Assembly: GCA_937927975.1 (NCBI GenBank)
Contig: CALEZT010000234.1
Coordinates: forward strand, 1-44,487
Source of the DNA: an uncultured Phycisphaerales bacterium
Lineage (GTDB): Bacteria > Planctomycetota > Phycisphaerae > Sedimentisphaerales > Anaerobacaceae
Direction of reading: 5' to 3'
DNA: 44,487 bases
Program-made: the position numbers and the translations under genes
Shown here: in pieces, positions 37,332 to 44,487 of the stretch
Layout of the letters: the number at the start of each line of letters is the position of its first letter
How positions within the stretch are numbered: the first letter of the stretch is position 1
Notes under the pieces: model-generated
What the model saw: the letters and a program-made list of their open reading frames with translations, nothing else
Told to the model about the DNA's origin: nothing
The model's database searches: none

Positions 37332-39600
37332 GGTTCTGGTACTCCTCGGGCCGGGCCTTGGCTTTGCGCAGAGTTTCGGCGTCCACCACGTTGAACTGGA
37401 TGTGATGGCCGTCCAGTCGGAAGTAGGACCGGATCAGTTGCGTCAGGCTGTCGAGACCCTCGTCGCCTTCGAGCAGGGCGGGTGTGAACTTCATGTTCAG
37501 CAGGGTGCCGCCGGTCCGGCCGTGATCCATCTTGGCCGCGGACTTGAGCACCGCGGTCGGACCCTGGCGATCCACGCCCTGGACGGGGGAGATGCCCTCG
37601 GACAGAGGCAGGCCCGCCTTGCGGCCATCGGGGCTGGCGCCCATGACCGACCCGAAGTAGACGTGGACCGTGGTCGGCAGCAGGTTGATGCGGTACTTGC
37701 CGCCTTTGGTGTTGGGCCGGCCGTCCACCGCCTCGAAATACGTCTCGAAGACCGATCGCATGATCGAGTCGGCGTACTCGTCGTCGTTGCCGTACTTGGG
37801 CGTCTTTTGCAGGAGCGCCTGGCGCAGGGGCTCCTTGCCTTCGAAGTTGGCCTTGAGCGCCGCCAGCAGTTCGCCCATCGAGAGGGTCTTCTGATCGAAG
37901 ACGTGATACTTGATCGCGGCCAAAGCGTCGGTGATCGTGCCGATGCCCACCCCTTGAATATAGTTGGTCGTATATCGCGGGCCGCCGTCGTGGTAGTCCT
38001 GGCCTTTGGCGATGCAGTCGTCGATCAGGATCGAGAGGAAGGGGGCCGGCATGTACGTCGCGTAGAGCCGTTCGATGAGATGATTGCCCCGCATCTTGAT
38101 GTCGATCATGTGGTTGACCTGCCGGCGGAAGGCCTCGAAGAACTGCTCAAACGAACCCAATTGCTCGGGGTCGCCGGTCGCCAGGCCGATCTGCTTGCCG
38201 GTTCGCGGGTCCACGCCGTTGTTGAGGGTCAGCTCGAGGACCTTGGGGATGTTGAAGTACCCGGTGAGAATATAGGCCTCTTTGCCGAACGCGCCGACCT
38301 CGACGCAGCCGCTGGAGCCGCCATTGCGGGCGTCGGCGACGGACTTGCCCATGCGGATCAGTTCCTGGGCGATCAGGTCGCAGTTGAAGACTGAGGGTTG
38401 GCCGAAACCCGTGCGGATGATCCTGGCGGCTCGCTTGATGAACCGGTCGGGGTTCTTCTTGCTGACCTGGATCGAGGAACTCGGCTGCACGAGCCTCATC
38501 TGCTCGATCACATCGAGGACGAGGAACGTCACGTCGTTGACGCCGTCGGAGCCGTCCTCTTTCATGCCGCCGCTGTTGATCTGGGCGAAATCGGTGTACG
38601 TGCCGCTCTCGGCGGCGGTGACTCCCACCTTGGGCGGCGCCGGCTGGTTGTTGAATTTCACCCAGAAGCACTGGAGCAGTTCCTCCGCCTGCTCGCGGGT
38701 GAGCGTCCCCTCGTCCACGCCTTTCTTGTAGAACGGGTACAGGTGCTGATCGAGCCTCCCCGGGCAAAAAGAGTCCCACGGATTCATCTCGGTCGTGACG
38801 CCCAGGTGGACGAACCAGTAGTACTGCAGGGCTTCCCAGAAGTCCCGCGGGGCGTGGGCCGGGACATGCGAGCAGACTTCGGCGATACGACGGAGCTCGG
38901 CCTTTCGCTGCGGATTGGGTTCGTTTGTCGCCAGTTCCCTGGCCTTTTCTGCATGACGTTCGGCGAAACGGATTACCGCGTCGGCGCAGATGAGCATGGC
39001 TTTGAGCTCTTCCTGCTTGGCATAGGCCTGCGGGTCGTTCAGATAGTCCAGGCCGTCCAGACTGCGCTGAATGTCGGCTTTGAAGTCGAGCATGCCCTTG
39101 CGATAGATCTTGTTGTCGCAGACGGTGTGGCCGGGCGACCGCTGCTCCATGAACTCGGTGAACATGCCGGCCTCGTAGGCCGCCAGCCACTGCTCGTCCA
39201 TCGCGCGGAGCATCTTCTCCCGCATGGTTTTGCCCGACCAGAAGGGGATGATCTTCTCGCGGTAGACCCGCTTGACGTCTTCCGAGACCGCGTAGGAGGT
39301 CTTCTCGCGATCGTTGAGGATCTGCAGGTCCTGGCTGCTGTGACAGCACAGTTCGGGATAGGTCGGAGTCGCCTTGGGAGCAGTGCCCTTCTCGCCGACG
39401 ATCAGTTCGCCGTCGGTGATGCAGATGGTCTTGTGCTCCATCAGGTGTTTGAAGGCCAAGGCCCGGGTCACGGGCACGGACTCCCTCATGGGGACGTCGC
39501 CCAGGTAGAAGTCGGTCATCAACTCCGCTCTCTCGGCGGAGATATACGGCTTGGTCTCGACGCTCTGTCGTCGTAATTTGGCGACTCGTTCACTCATCAT
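37234..39600 (-). CDS. Glycyl radical enzyme (PFL-like, dehydratase/lyase type)
   Basis: 788 residues from ATG 39600 (a second ATG follows immediately). The long upstream frame is a shadow of the activase gene. The PFL-like domain contains the thiyl Cys432 in GGSSGCVEVGAFGKE with Glu434, i.e. the G-C-V-E signature of the dehydratase, C-N lyase or decarboxylase branch rather than the C-C motif of pyruvate formate-lyase itself. The C-terminal Gly-radical domain has RVAGYSDYFVDLG with Gly763 as the predicted radical residue. The substrate class cannot be set from sequence; diols, choline, hydroxyproline and arylacetates are all handled by relatives. Oxygen-sensitive, so it implies an anaerobic lifestyle. 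The activase gene ends 9 bp upstream, making a coupled pair. Confidence 0.9.
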   Translation of the reverse strand: MMSERVAKLRRQSVETKPYISAERAELMTDFYLGDVPMRESVPVTRALAFKHLMEHKTICITDGELIVGEKGTAPKATPTYPELCCHSSQDLQILNDREKTSYAVSEDVKRVYREKIIPFWSGKTMREKMLRAMDEQWLAAYEAGMFTEFMEQRSPGHTVCDNKIYRKGMLDFKADIQRSLDGLDYLNDPQAYAKQEELKAMLICADAVIRFAERHAEKARELATNEPNPQRKAELRRIAEVCSHVPAHAPRDFWEALQYYWFVHLGVTTEMNPWDSFCPGRLDQHLYPFYKKGVDEGTLTREQAEELLQCFWVKFNNQPAPPKVGVTAAESGTYTDFAQINSGGMKEDGSDGVNDVTFLVLDVIEQMRLVQPSSSIQVSKKNPDRFIKRAARIIRTGFGQPSVFNCDLIAQELIRMGKSVADARNGGSSGCVEVGAFGKEAYILTGYFNIPKVLELTLNNGVDPRTGKQIGLATGDPEQLGSFEQFFEAFRRQVNHMIDIKMRGNHLIERLYATYMPAPFLSILIDDCIAKGQDYHDGGPRYTTNYIQGVGIGTITDALAAIKYHVFDQKTLSMGELLAALKANFEGKEPLRQALLQKTPKYGNDDEYADSIMRSVFETYFEAVDGRPNTKGGKYRINLLPTTVHVYFGSVMGASPDGRKAGLPLSEGISPVQGVDRQGPTAVLKSAAKMDHGRTGGTLLNMKFTPALLEGDEGLDSLTQLIRSYFRLDGHHIQFNVVDAETLRKAKARPEEYQNLIVRVAGYSDYFVDLGEALQNEIIERTEQQGF

Positions 39601-39608
39601 GTCAGTTT

Positions 39609-40577
39609 CTACCCACCTATCTTGACTTCGAATCCGTAACCTCGGAAGATCCCGGCAATCGCGTCCATTGTAACATCGTCCGGCGTCTGGGCCTCCATCA
39701 AATCGACCTGTCCCATCAGCCGGGCGGCCTTTTCGAGGCCGCCGCGATTGTAGGGAAGGATATCGACTCTGCGAACCGTCCTTAGCGACTGTATGAACTG
39801 TGCCGTTTGCTCGATGTTCGTCCGATCGCTGTTGAAGCCGGGAACGATCGGGACCCGAACGAAGATCCTCTTGCCAGCCTCGGCGAGCATCCGGATGTTC
39901 TCCAGAATCCTGTCGTTGCGTATACCGGTGTACTGCTCGTGCAGTTCGCTGTTCATGTGTTTTATATCGCACAGGAACAGGTTCGTCCTCTCGGCTACCT
40001 GCCGCAGGATCTCCGGCTTGGCATAGCAGCTTGTGTCGACGGCCGTGTGGATTTCCTCCGTCCGGCAGGCGTCCAGCAGGGCCAGCAGAAACTCGGGCTG
40101 CATCAGCGGTTCGCCGCCGGAGAAGGTCGCGCCGCCGCGGGACTCATCGTAGAACACGACGTCTTTGCGAATCTCCGCCATCACCTCTTCCACAGTGGTC
40201 TTTCGTCCGATGATCTCCCAGGCCCCGGTTGGGCAGCCCTCGACGCATCGGCCGCACAGGACGCACTTGTCCGGATCGACCACAGGGCCGATCTCGATGA
40301 ACCTGATGGCTCCGCTCTCGCATATCTCCATGCAGCGACGGCACTTAACGCATCGGCTGCGCCGAAGACCCAGTTCAGGACCGGGTTTCCAGCTTTCGGG
40401 ATTGTGGCACCATCGGCATCGAAGCGGGCACCCCTTGAAGAACACCGCCGTCCGAATCCCCGGCCCGTCGTGGATCGCGTATCGTCGGATGTCGAAGACG
40501 CTTCCGACAATGTGGGTTTTACAGGCCATCCTTGGGGCGGTTCGGTCGGCAGAGAGGCTGCGTTCGTCTGCGTTCAT
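39609..40577 (-). CDS. Glycyl radical enzyme activating enzyme (radical SAM)
   Basis: 322 residues from ATG 40577, which is 8 bp after the stop of the DUF2283 gene (coupling); an internal ATG 40529 ([16 protein letters not shown]) is the other option. The radical SAM cluster is in [17 protein letters not shown] (Cx3Cx2C). It is followed by a two-cluster ferredoxin insert ([15 protein letters not shown] and [15 protein letters not shown]), present in activases of the dehydratase-type GREs and absent from Pfl[14 protein letters not shown] is the family's SAM-binding GGEP motif. It generates the glycyl radical on the enzyme encoded 9 bp downstream. Confidence 0.92.
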   Translation of the reverse strand: MNADERSLSADRTAPRMACKTHIVGSVFDIRRYAIHDGPGIRTAVFFKGCPLRCRWCHNPESWKPGPELGLRRSRCVKCRRCMEICESGAIRFIEIGPVVDPDKCVLCGRCVEGCPTGAWEIIGRKTTVEEVMAEIRKDVVFYDESRGGATFSGGEPLMQPEFLLALLDACRTEEIHTAVDTSCYAKPEILRQVAERTNLFLCDIKHMNSELHEQYTGIRNDRILENIRMLAEAGKRIFVRVPIVPGFNSDRTNIEQTAQFIQSLRTVRRVDILPYNRGGLEKAARLMGQVDLMEAQTPDDVTMDAIAGIFRGYGFEVKIGG

Positions 40578-40584
40578 AGTCCGT

Positions 40585-40830
40585 CTAGTAGTTCCCCGTC
40601 CCGGTGAGGCGAAGGTCGGCGGTAACCGGCAACTCGAAGAGGTTCGCTCGCAGGAGTCGCGTCGAGAAGAACAGTACCTCCAGATTCTCGACCTCTCTGG
40701 TTTCGGGATTGAGTCGGGCGACAACCTCGTCCGGCAATTCCTCGGACTCCTGCGCCGCGTAAGGCGGACATTTATCGATATGAAGGATGTCGGCCTCGCG
40801 GTCGTACTTGAATGTCAGCTTCGCTTCCAT
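40585..40830 (-). CDS. DUF2283-family protein (possible antitoxin)
   Basis: 81 residues; AAGGAG seven bases upstream of ATG 40830. [20 protein letters not shown] and [26 protein letters not shown] match the DUF2283 pattern (YD.EADAL.I ... ESeE...v.....g.vvGiEIL). DUF2283 proteins are commonly encoded directly after DUF4258-like or RelE-like toxins and are treated as candidate antitoxins. Here the gene overlaps the upstream 108-residue protein by 16 bp and is followed 8 bp later by the GRE activase gene, so the pair sits inside the GRE transcript. Confidence 0.8.
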   Translation of the reverse strand: MEAKLTFKYDREADILHIDKCPPYAAQESEELPDEVVARLNPETREVENLEVLFFSTRLLRANLFELPVTADLRLTGTGNY

Positions 40831-41141
40831 TCGATTTCTCCTTCAGCCAATACTCTGGTTATGTAGGCTGTGATGATCCAGTGGCGGGTCGTCGCCGCCG
40901 ATTCGCTGACCACTACGACCACCACGTATTTGCCCTTCTTGACATCAGTATACCATCGGGAGAACAGTCTGGCATTCCCGAATCGCTTGCTTCTTCGAAT
41001 CTGGTCGGGTGCCGCCACAGTCTCGATCAGTTGCGTTCGGTGCTCGGGCAACAGATCGGGGTGCCGTTCGGCGATGTGGCGTTCCCATTCCTCAGTCAGT
41101 TCGACTTCGCCCTTCAAGTAGGTGCAAGGAAATCGGTTCAT
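40815..41141 (-). CDS. Toxin-like small protein (PBECR/DUF4258-like), partner of DUF2283
   Basis: 108 residues; GGAGG seven bases before ATG 41141. Features: ELTEEWERHIAERHPDLL (a W-x-H-I-x-x-x-H-P motif, common at the start of phage-derived barnase/EndoU/RelE-like nuclease domains), AAPDQIRRSKRF, and a final strand set KYVVVVVVSESAATTRHWII then TAYITRVL. These suggest a small alpha+beta RNase-like fold, but catalytic residues cannot be assigned. Coupling by overlap to a DUF2283 gene is the usual toxin-antitoxin arrangement. Confidence is limited by the family assignment, not by the coding status. Confidence 0.65.
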   Translation of the reverse strand: MNRFPCTYLKGEVELTEEWERHIAERHPDLLPEHRTQLIETVAAPDQIRRSKRFGNARLFSRWYTDVKKGKYVVVVVVSESAATTRHWIITAYITRVLAEGEIEWKRS

Positions 41142-41233
41142 TGGGGGGCCTCCGCTGGAGAATACGGCCGTCCGAATCCGCAGTCTAGGGTGTCTCGCAG
41201 AGCGTCGAAGGTCTTGTTTGGCAAGACGCTCAT
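41138..41233 (-). CDS. Very small ORF, 31 aa, in the GRE operon
   Basis: ATG 41233 with an excellent GGAGGAGG seven to eight bases upstream; its stop overlaps the next ATG (ATGA). Protein starts MSVLPNKTFDALRDTLDCGF. No family recognised. Its FD..R...DCG-FGRP order loosely resembles the activase N-terminus ([19 protein letters not shown]), and a 13-bp match ggattcggacggc occurs in both, so it may be a decayed fragment of an activase gene rather than a functional peptide. Confidence 0.4.
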   Translation of the reverse strand: MSVLPNKTFDALRDTLDCGFGRPYSPAEAPQ

Positions 41234-41475
41234 GCGAGTTCCTCCTCCATCTCGATCTCGGCTATCGCTTCCGGCTGGATGTCCTGGATCTCGTCGAACT
41301 GGATATTCCCCTTGGCGATCAGCAGGATCGAGACCACGCCGGGGACGTGAAAGCGGCGCAGCGCCTGCGGGACGATCGCCGTGAGGGCAATCAAGAGCAG
41401 GAACATGATCAAAAACGTCAATCCGGCCAAAGGGTATCCACCCGAGAAGACGACAACACCATAGCGACGCTCCAC
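41230..41475 (-). CDS. Small membrane protein, possible remnant of a cation:proton antiporter
   Basis: From GTG 41475 the product has 81 residues; the open frame runs further upstream but with coding-unlike text. It has one strong membrane segment (LTFLIMFLLLIALTAIVP) then LRRFHVPGVVSILLIAKGNI, which resembles the first helices of Kef/CPA2-type antiporters (where R.PGVVG.ILAG follows). It then ends in an acidic tail (EIQDIQPEAIAEIEMEEELA). The antiporter (~400 residues or more) is otherwise absent, so truncation is likely. The stop overlaps the start of the 31-residue gene. Confidence 0.4.
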   Translation of the reverse strand: MERRYGVVVFSGGYPLAGLTFLIMFLLLIALTAIVPQALRRFHVPGVVSILLIAKGNIQFDEIQDIQPEAIAEIEMEEELA

Positions 41476-41657
41476 CCCTGGAAACGACCCGTCGATTATA
41501 GTGTCCGAAGCGGCCACGGGGAAACACCTTTTCACATTCGCCGGTCGATCGTGGCTTTTGTGACCGGACGGATGCTTTACTGCGACGCCGTGGACGGGTA
41601 GCATGGTTGCGCGTTGTTCCAGAACTCTCGAACCACAAGACAATCGGAGGCGCCGCG

Positions 41658-42701
41658 ATGAGAGAGTGCGTGCTGTTGCTGTTGTTGGCCGTGATGTCGA
41701 TTGGGGGGACTTCGATCGTGGCCGCGGAGAATCGTGCGACTTCACAGGCGGTGGAGCGGGCGGAACTGATCTTCCCGCTGGAGAACCCGCCTACGCCGGG
41801 CTGTCACGCCTCAACGATTGTGGAGACCCGCGAAGGTCAGGTCGTTGCGGCGTGGTTCGCCGGGGCGGATGAGGGCAAGGACGACGTGGGGATCTGGGTT
41901 TCCCGGTGGGAGAACGGCGCATGGTCCCGGCCGGTCGAGGTGGCCGACGGCGTCATGTCGCCCCAGAAGCGATTCCCCTGCTGGAACCCGGTGCTGTTTC
42001 AGCCTCGCCAGGGGCCTCTGGTGCTCTTTTTCAAGGTCGGTCCGACGCCCGGCGGCTGGTGGGGCGAGATGATGGTCTCCGAGGACGAGGGAAAGACCTG
42101 GAAGGACCGCCGCAGGTTGCCTTCGCATGTGATGGGGCCGATCAAGAACAAGGCCGTCCAGCTTGAAGACGGCCGGATCTTGTGCCCGTCGAGCAGCGAG
42201 CACGCGGGCTGGCAGACGCACCTCGAAATCACGAAGGACCTGGAGAACTGGGAGGTCGTCGGTTCGCTGAATGACCCCGCGACGATGGGCGTGATTCAGC
42301 CGACGATTCTGACCTACCCCGACAATCGGCTTCAGATGCTCTGCCGCACGCGCGGCAAGGGCTTCGTCGCCGAGTGCTGGTCGCAGGACGGCGGCAAGTC
42401 CTGGAGCCGGATGTCGCTCACGAATCTGCCCAACCCCAACTCCGGGATCGACGCGGTCACCCTGAAGGATGGTCGCCAGTTGTTGGTCTTCAACAACACG
42501 CCGAAGGGTCGCAGTCCGCTAAACGTCGCGGTCTCCAAAGACGGCAGGCAGTGGGACGTCAAGCTGGATCTGGAAACCAAGCCCGGCGAGTATTCCTATC
42601 CCGCCGTGATCCAAGCCTCCGACGGCAAGGTCCACATCACCTACACCTACCTTCGCAAGAGCATCAAGCACGTGATCGTGGACCCGACAAAGCTCCGGTG
42701 A
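41658..42701 (+). CDS. Secreted sialidase-like (BNR-repeat) hydrolase
   Basis: 347 residues from ATG 41658, with GGAGG about eight bases upstream. Signal peptide MRECVLLLLLAVMSIGGTSI. The six-bladed propeller family (BNR_2) is indicated by HASTIVETREGQVVAAWFAG near the start, the Asp-boxes SEDEGKTWK and SQDGGKSWSR and a weaker SKDGRQWD, and the C-terminal SYPAVIQASDGKVHITYTY. In exo-sialidases an Arg triad binds the carboxylate; candidate Arg are in the blades but I cannot assign all three. Broader substrates (other carbohydrates) are possible, as many planctomycete members are annotated only as 'sialidase family'. Divergent from the minus-strand GRE operon. Confidence 0.85.
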   Translation: MRECVLLLLLAVMSIGGTSIVAAENRATSQAVERAELIFPLENPPTPGCHASTIVETREGQVVAAWFAGADEGKDDVGIWVSRWENGAWSRPVEVADGVMSPQKRFPCWNPVLFQPRQGPLVLFFKVGPTPGGWWGEMMVSEDEGKTWKDRRRLPSHVMGPIKNKAVQLEDGRILCPSSSEHAGWQTHLEITKDLENWEVVGSLNDPATMGVIQPTILTYPDNRLQMLCRTRGKGFVAECWSQDGGKSWSRMSLTNLPNPNSGIDAVTLKDGRQLLVFNNTPKGRSPLNVAVSKDGRQWDVKLDLETKPGEYSYPAVIQASDGKVHITYTYLRKSIKHVIVDPTKLR

Positions 42702-42843
42702 AGTCAAGGATGCACCGGCCGGTCCTGGAGACTCTCTGTAGATCCACGACAAATGGCGGTGCTTGCGAAGCTCAGAAGGGGTCCGTGACCCGCGACTCGG
42801 GCCGTCCGTCCACGCTTTTGGAGATTTTCTTACTCCGATGGTC

Positions 42844-44046
42844 CTATATGCCTGCGGCCTTTCGCAGGGCGTCGACCATGTCGGTCTTCTCCCAGGTGAA
42901 GCTCGGGAGATTGCGTCCGAAGTGCCCGCCGTGCGAGGTGTCCTCGAAGATCGGCCGCAGCAGGTTCAGGTGTTGGATCATGCCCTTGGGCGTCAGCGGG
43001 AACAGATCGCAGACGATCCGGCTGATCTTGCTCTCGCTGATCCTGGCGGTGCCCTCGGTATTCACGAGCACGGAGATCGGCTCGGCCAGGCCGATGGCGT
43101 AGGAGAGCTGGACTTCGCAGGCGTCGGCCAGACCGGCAGCTACGATGTTCTTGGCGACGTAGCGGGCCATGTAGCAGGCGGTGCGATCGACCTTGGAGGG
43201 GTCCTTGCCGCTGAAGGCGCCGCCGCCGTGACGGCCGCGACCGCCGTAGGTGTCGACGATGATCTTGCGACCGGTCAGGCCGCAGTCGGCCTTGGGACCG
43301 CCCAGCACGAACCGGCCCGTCGGGTTGACGTGGAACTTGGTGCTCCTGTCGATCAGCTTGGTCGGCAACACAGGCAGAATCACGCTCTCGATGATCTGAT
43401 TTCGCAGGTCGCGGTGCTTGATGTCCGGCGCGTGCTGCGTGGAGACCAGGACGGTGTGGATCCGCTTGGGCTTGTTGTTTTCGTACTCGACGGTGACCTG
43501 GCTCTTTCCATCGGGCCGAAGCCAGGGGAGCTTCTTGGTCTGACGCATCTTCTCCAGGCGGGTCGTCAGCTTGTGGGCCAGCAGGATGGGCATGGGCATC
43601 AGCTCAGGCGTCTCCCGGCAGGCGTAGCCGAACATCAGGCCCTGGTCGCCGGCGCCCATTTCCTTGTGCAGGCCCTGGCCTTCGGTGACGCCTTGCGAGA
43701 TGTCGGGGCTCTGACGGCTGACCGCGATCAGCACGCCGCAATGATCGTAGTGGAAGCCCAGTTCCGGGTCGTCGTAGCCGATTCTCTGGATCGCGTCGCG
43801 GGCCACCTGGGCGATGTTCACCGTGGCGCTGGAGGTGATCTCGCCGGCAATGACGACGGTGTCGTTCTTGACCAGGGTCTCGCAGGCGACCCGGCTGGCC
43901 GGGTCCTGCGCGAGCATCGCGTCGAGAACCGAGTCCGAGATGCGGTCCGCCACCTTGTCGGGATGGCCCGTCGTCACCGATTCGCTGGTGAACAGATGGC
44001 TGTGCATGTCGCAGTTGGGATTCGTAACGTTCATTTTCTTGACCAT
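42844..44046 (-). CDS. metK: S-adenosylmethionine synthetase
   Basis: 400 residues from ATG 44046, length as usual for MetK. N-terminal [20 protein letters not shown] contains the TSESV-GHPDK ATP/methionine site; [12 protein letters not shown] is the conserved phosphate-binding motif; [20 protein letters not shown] is the P-loop-like signature. It converts methionine and ATP to SAM with release of phosphate and pyrophosphate. SAM also feeds the radical SAM enzymes in this window, but there is no sign of co-regulation. The start is uncertain by a few codons, with MNV at 44034 or an upstream GTG also possible. No SAM riboswitch is recognisable in the 190 bp upstream. Confidence 0.96.
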   Translation of the reverse strand: MVKKMNVTNPNCDMHSHLFTSESVTTGHPDKVADRISDSVLDAMLAQDPASRVACETLVKNDTVVIAGEITSSATVNIAQVARDAIQRIGYDDPELGFHYDHCGVLIAVSRQSPDISQGVTEGQGLHKEMGAGDQGLMFGYACRETPELMPMPILLAHKLTTRLEKMRQTKKLPWLRPDGKSQVTVEYENNKPKRIHTVLVSTQHAPDIKHRDLRNQIIESVILPVLPTKLIDRSTKFHVNPTGRFVLGGPKADCGLTGRKIIVDTYGGRGRHGGGAFSGKDPSKVDRTACYMARYVAKNIVAAGLADACEVQLSYAIGLAEPISVLVNTEGTARISESKISRIVCDLFPLTPKGMIQHLNLLRPIFEDTSHGGHFGRNLPSFTWEKTDMVDALRKAAGI

Positions 44047-44236
44047 CCCTTTGGATTTCCTCACTAGGGTTTCGCGATTGATTTCACGAGGGACCACGCA
44101 GTCGCCCTCGTCGAGCAAAGTTCGAATGGTAAGTCGCTCCGGCGGGAACGTCAAGAGGAAATCGCCGGTCGGAGATCCTCGTGGGCGTTCCTCGACGCGT
44201 CGTTCGTGCGACAAGCCGCGCCGGGGGAACGACGGC

Positions 44237-44487
44237 TCATTTCCCTTTTCCCATGATCCAGAACGTCTCCTCCTTGGGCGTGGTCCTGGCCTCGAAGCTG
44301 TCGGCGGCATAACCGTACGCGCCGGTGAGGATTTCGTACTTGCGCTGCCAGATGTTCTGGGGCAGTCGGATCGTGGCGTCGCAGTTGGCGGCCGGACGGG
44401 GCAGGTGCTTGCCGCCGTCGTCCTCATAGGCGAACATCCAGAGATCTCCCGTCGAAACCCGTTCGCTGTCTCGCAGGGCGAGCACCG
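44237..44487 (-). CDS. C-terminal part of a gene of unknown function (runs off window)
   Basis: The minus-strand frame is open to the window edge, so only the last ~83 residues are seen: [59 protein letters not shown] and a KGK end. The Trp/Tyr/Gly content suggests a beta-rich or hydrolase-like domain, but I do not recognise a family. It is on the same strand as metK, 190 bp upstream of it, and ends before it. Confidence 0.7.
   Translation of the reverse strand, partial: VLALRDSERVSTGDLWMFAYEDDGGKHLPRPAANCDATIRLPQNIWQRKYEILTGAYGYAADSFEARTTPKEETFWIMGKGK

Noticed and set aside
37246..39576. Long plus-strand frames opposite the glycyl radical enzyme gene
   Set aside because: Shadows of the minus-strand gene, which has all catalytic motifs.
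44047..44236. SAM riboswitch upstream of metK
   Set aside because: I looked for the multi-helix SAM-I pattern or a short SAM-II type element on the minus strand and could not recognise conserved cores.

Overview
The window looks like one end of a metagenome-assembled contig from a Planctomycetota bacterium, most likely an anaerobic, polysaccharide-degrading Phycisphaerae/Sedimentisphaerales-type organism. This is inferred from gene content, not from a marker gene. The clues are high GC, many secreted beta-helix, PQQ-propeller and CotH/lamin-tail proteins, a glycyl radical enzyme, and a dense population of short interspersed repeats that I recall from planctomycete intergenic DNA. The first ~52 bases are not biological: they match the Illumina TruSeq/P5 adapter. 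I see no rRNA, tRNA or CRISPR array.

Layout. 53-2256: periplasmic adaptor plus MacB/FtsX-type permease. 2257-4811: lower-GC stretch with two orphan genes, then ~900 bp of repeats. 4812-8235: convergent, slightly overlapping pectate lyase and clan-A-like glycoside hydrolase. 8354-9880: small FlgM-like protein, small zinc-ribbon protein, Tat-type superoxide dismutase. 10209-12770: CotH-kinase/lamin-tail surface protein. 12980-18046: MarR regulator, cupin, an odd metallo-beta-lactamase/beta-helix fusion, SagB-type nitroreductase and PQQ-like propeller. Palindromes in the MarR promoter and before the cupin look like the regulator's operators.

18228-26562 is the most interesting block: six closely packed same-strand genes encoding a ferredoxin-like protein, a B12-type radical SAM enzyme, a DUF116-polyprenyl synthase fusion, an MFS exporter, a prenyltransferase-fold alpha/alpha-barrel protein and a class II (squalene-hopene-like, DxDDT) terpene cyclase. 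Together they read as an undescribed terpenoid biosynthesis and export cluster. Several of its proteins contain in-frame segments that look like translated interspersed repeats.

26817-27807: second MarR regulator with its own palindrome, and a DUF6132-thioredoxin fusion. 27822-32615 (minus): peptide-use operon of M2 dipeptidase lipoprotein, sodium:solute symporter with an extra Ig-like domain, and M24 aminopeptidase. 32946-33293: nucleotidyltransferase pseudogene with one amber stop. 33464-36307: beta-helix/PQQ-propeller secreted protein.

36549-41475 (minus): glycyl radical enzyme and its activase, preceded by a coupled DUF2283/toxin-like gene pair and followed by a RelE/Phd toxin-antitoxin pair. 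The last 98 bp of the glycyl radical enzyme gene are duplicated on the far side of that pair, like the attL/attR of a tiny inserted cassette. 41658-42701 is a secreted sialidase-like protein, 42844-44046 is metK, and a C-terminal gene fragment runs off the right end.
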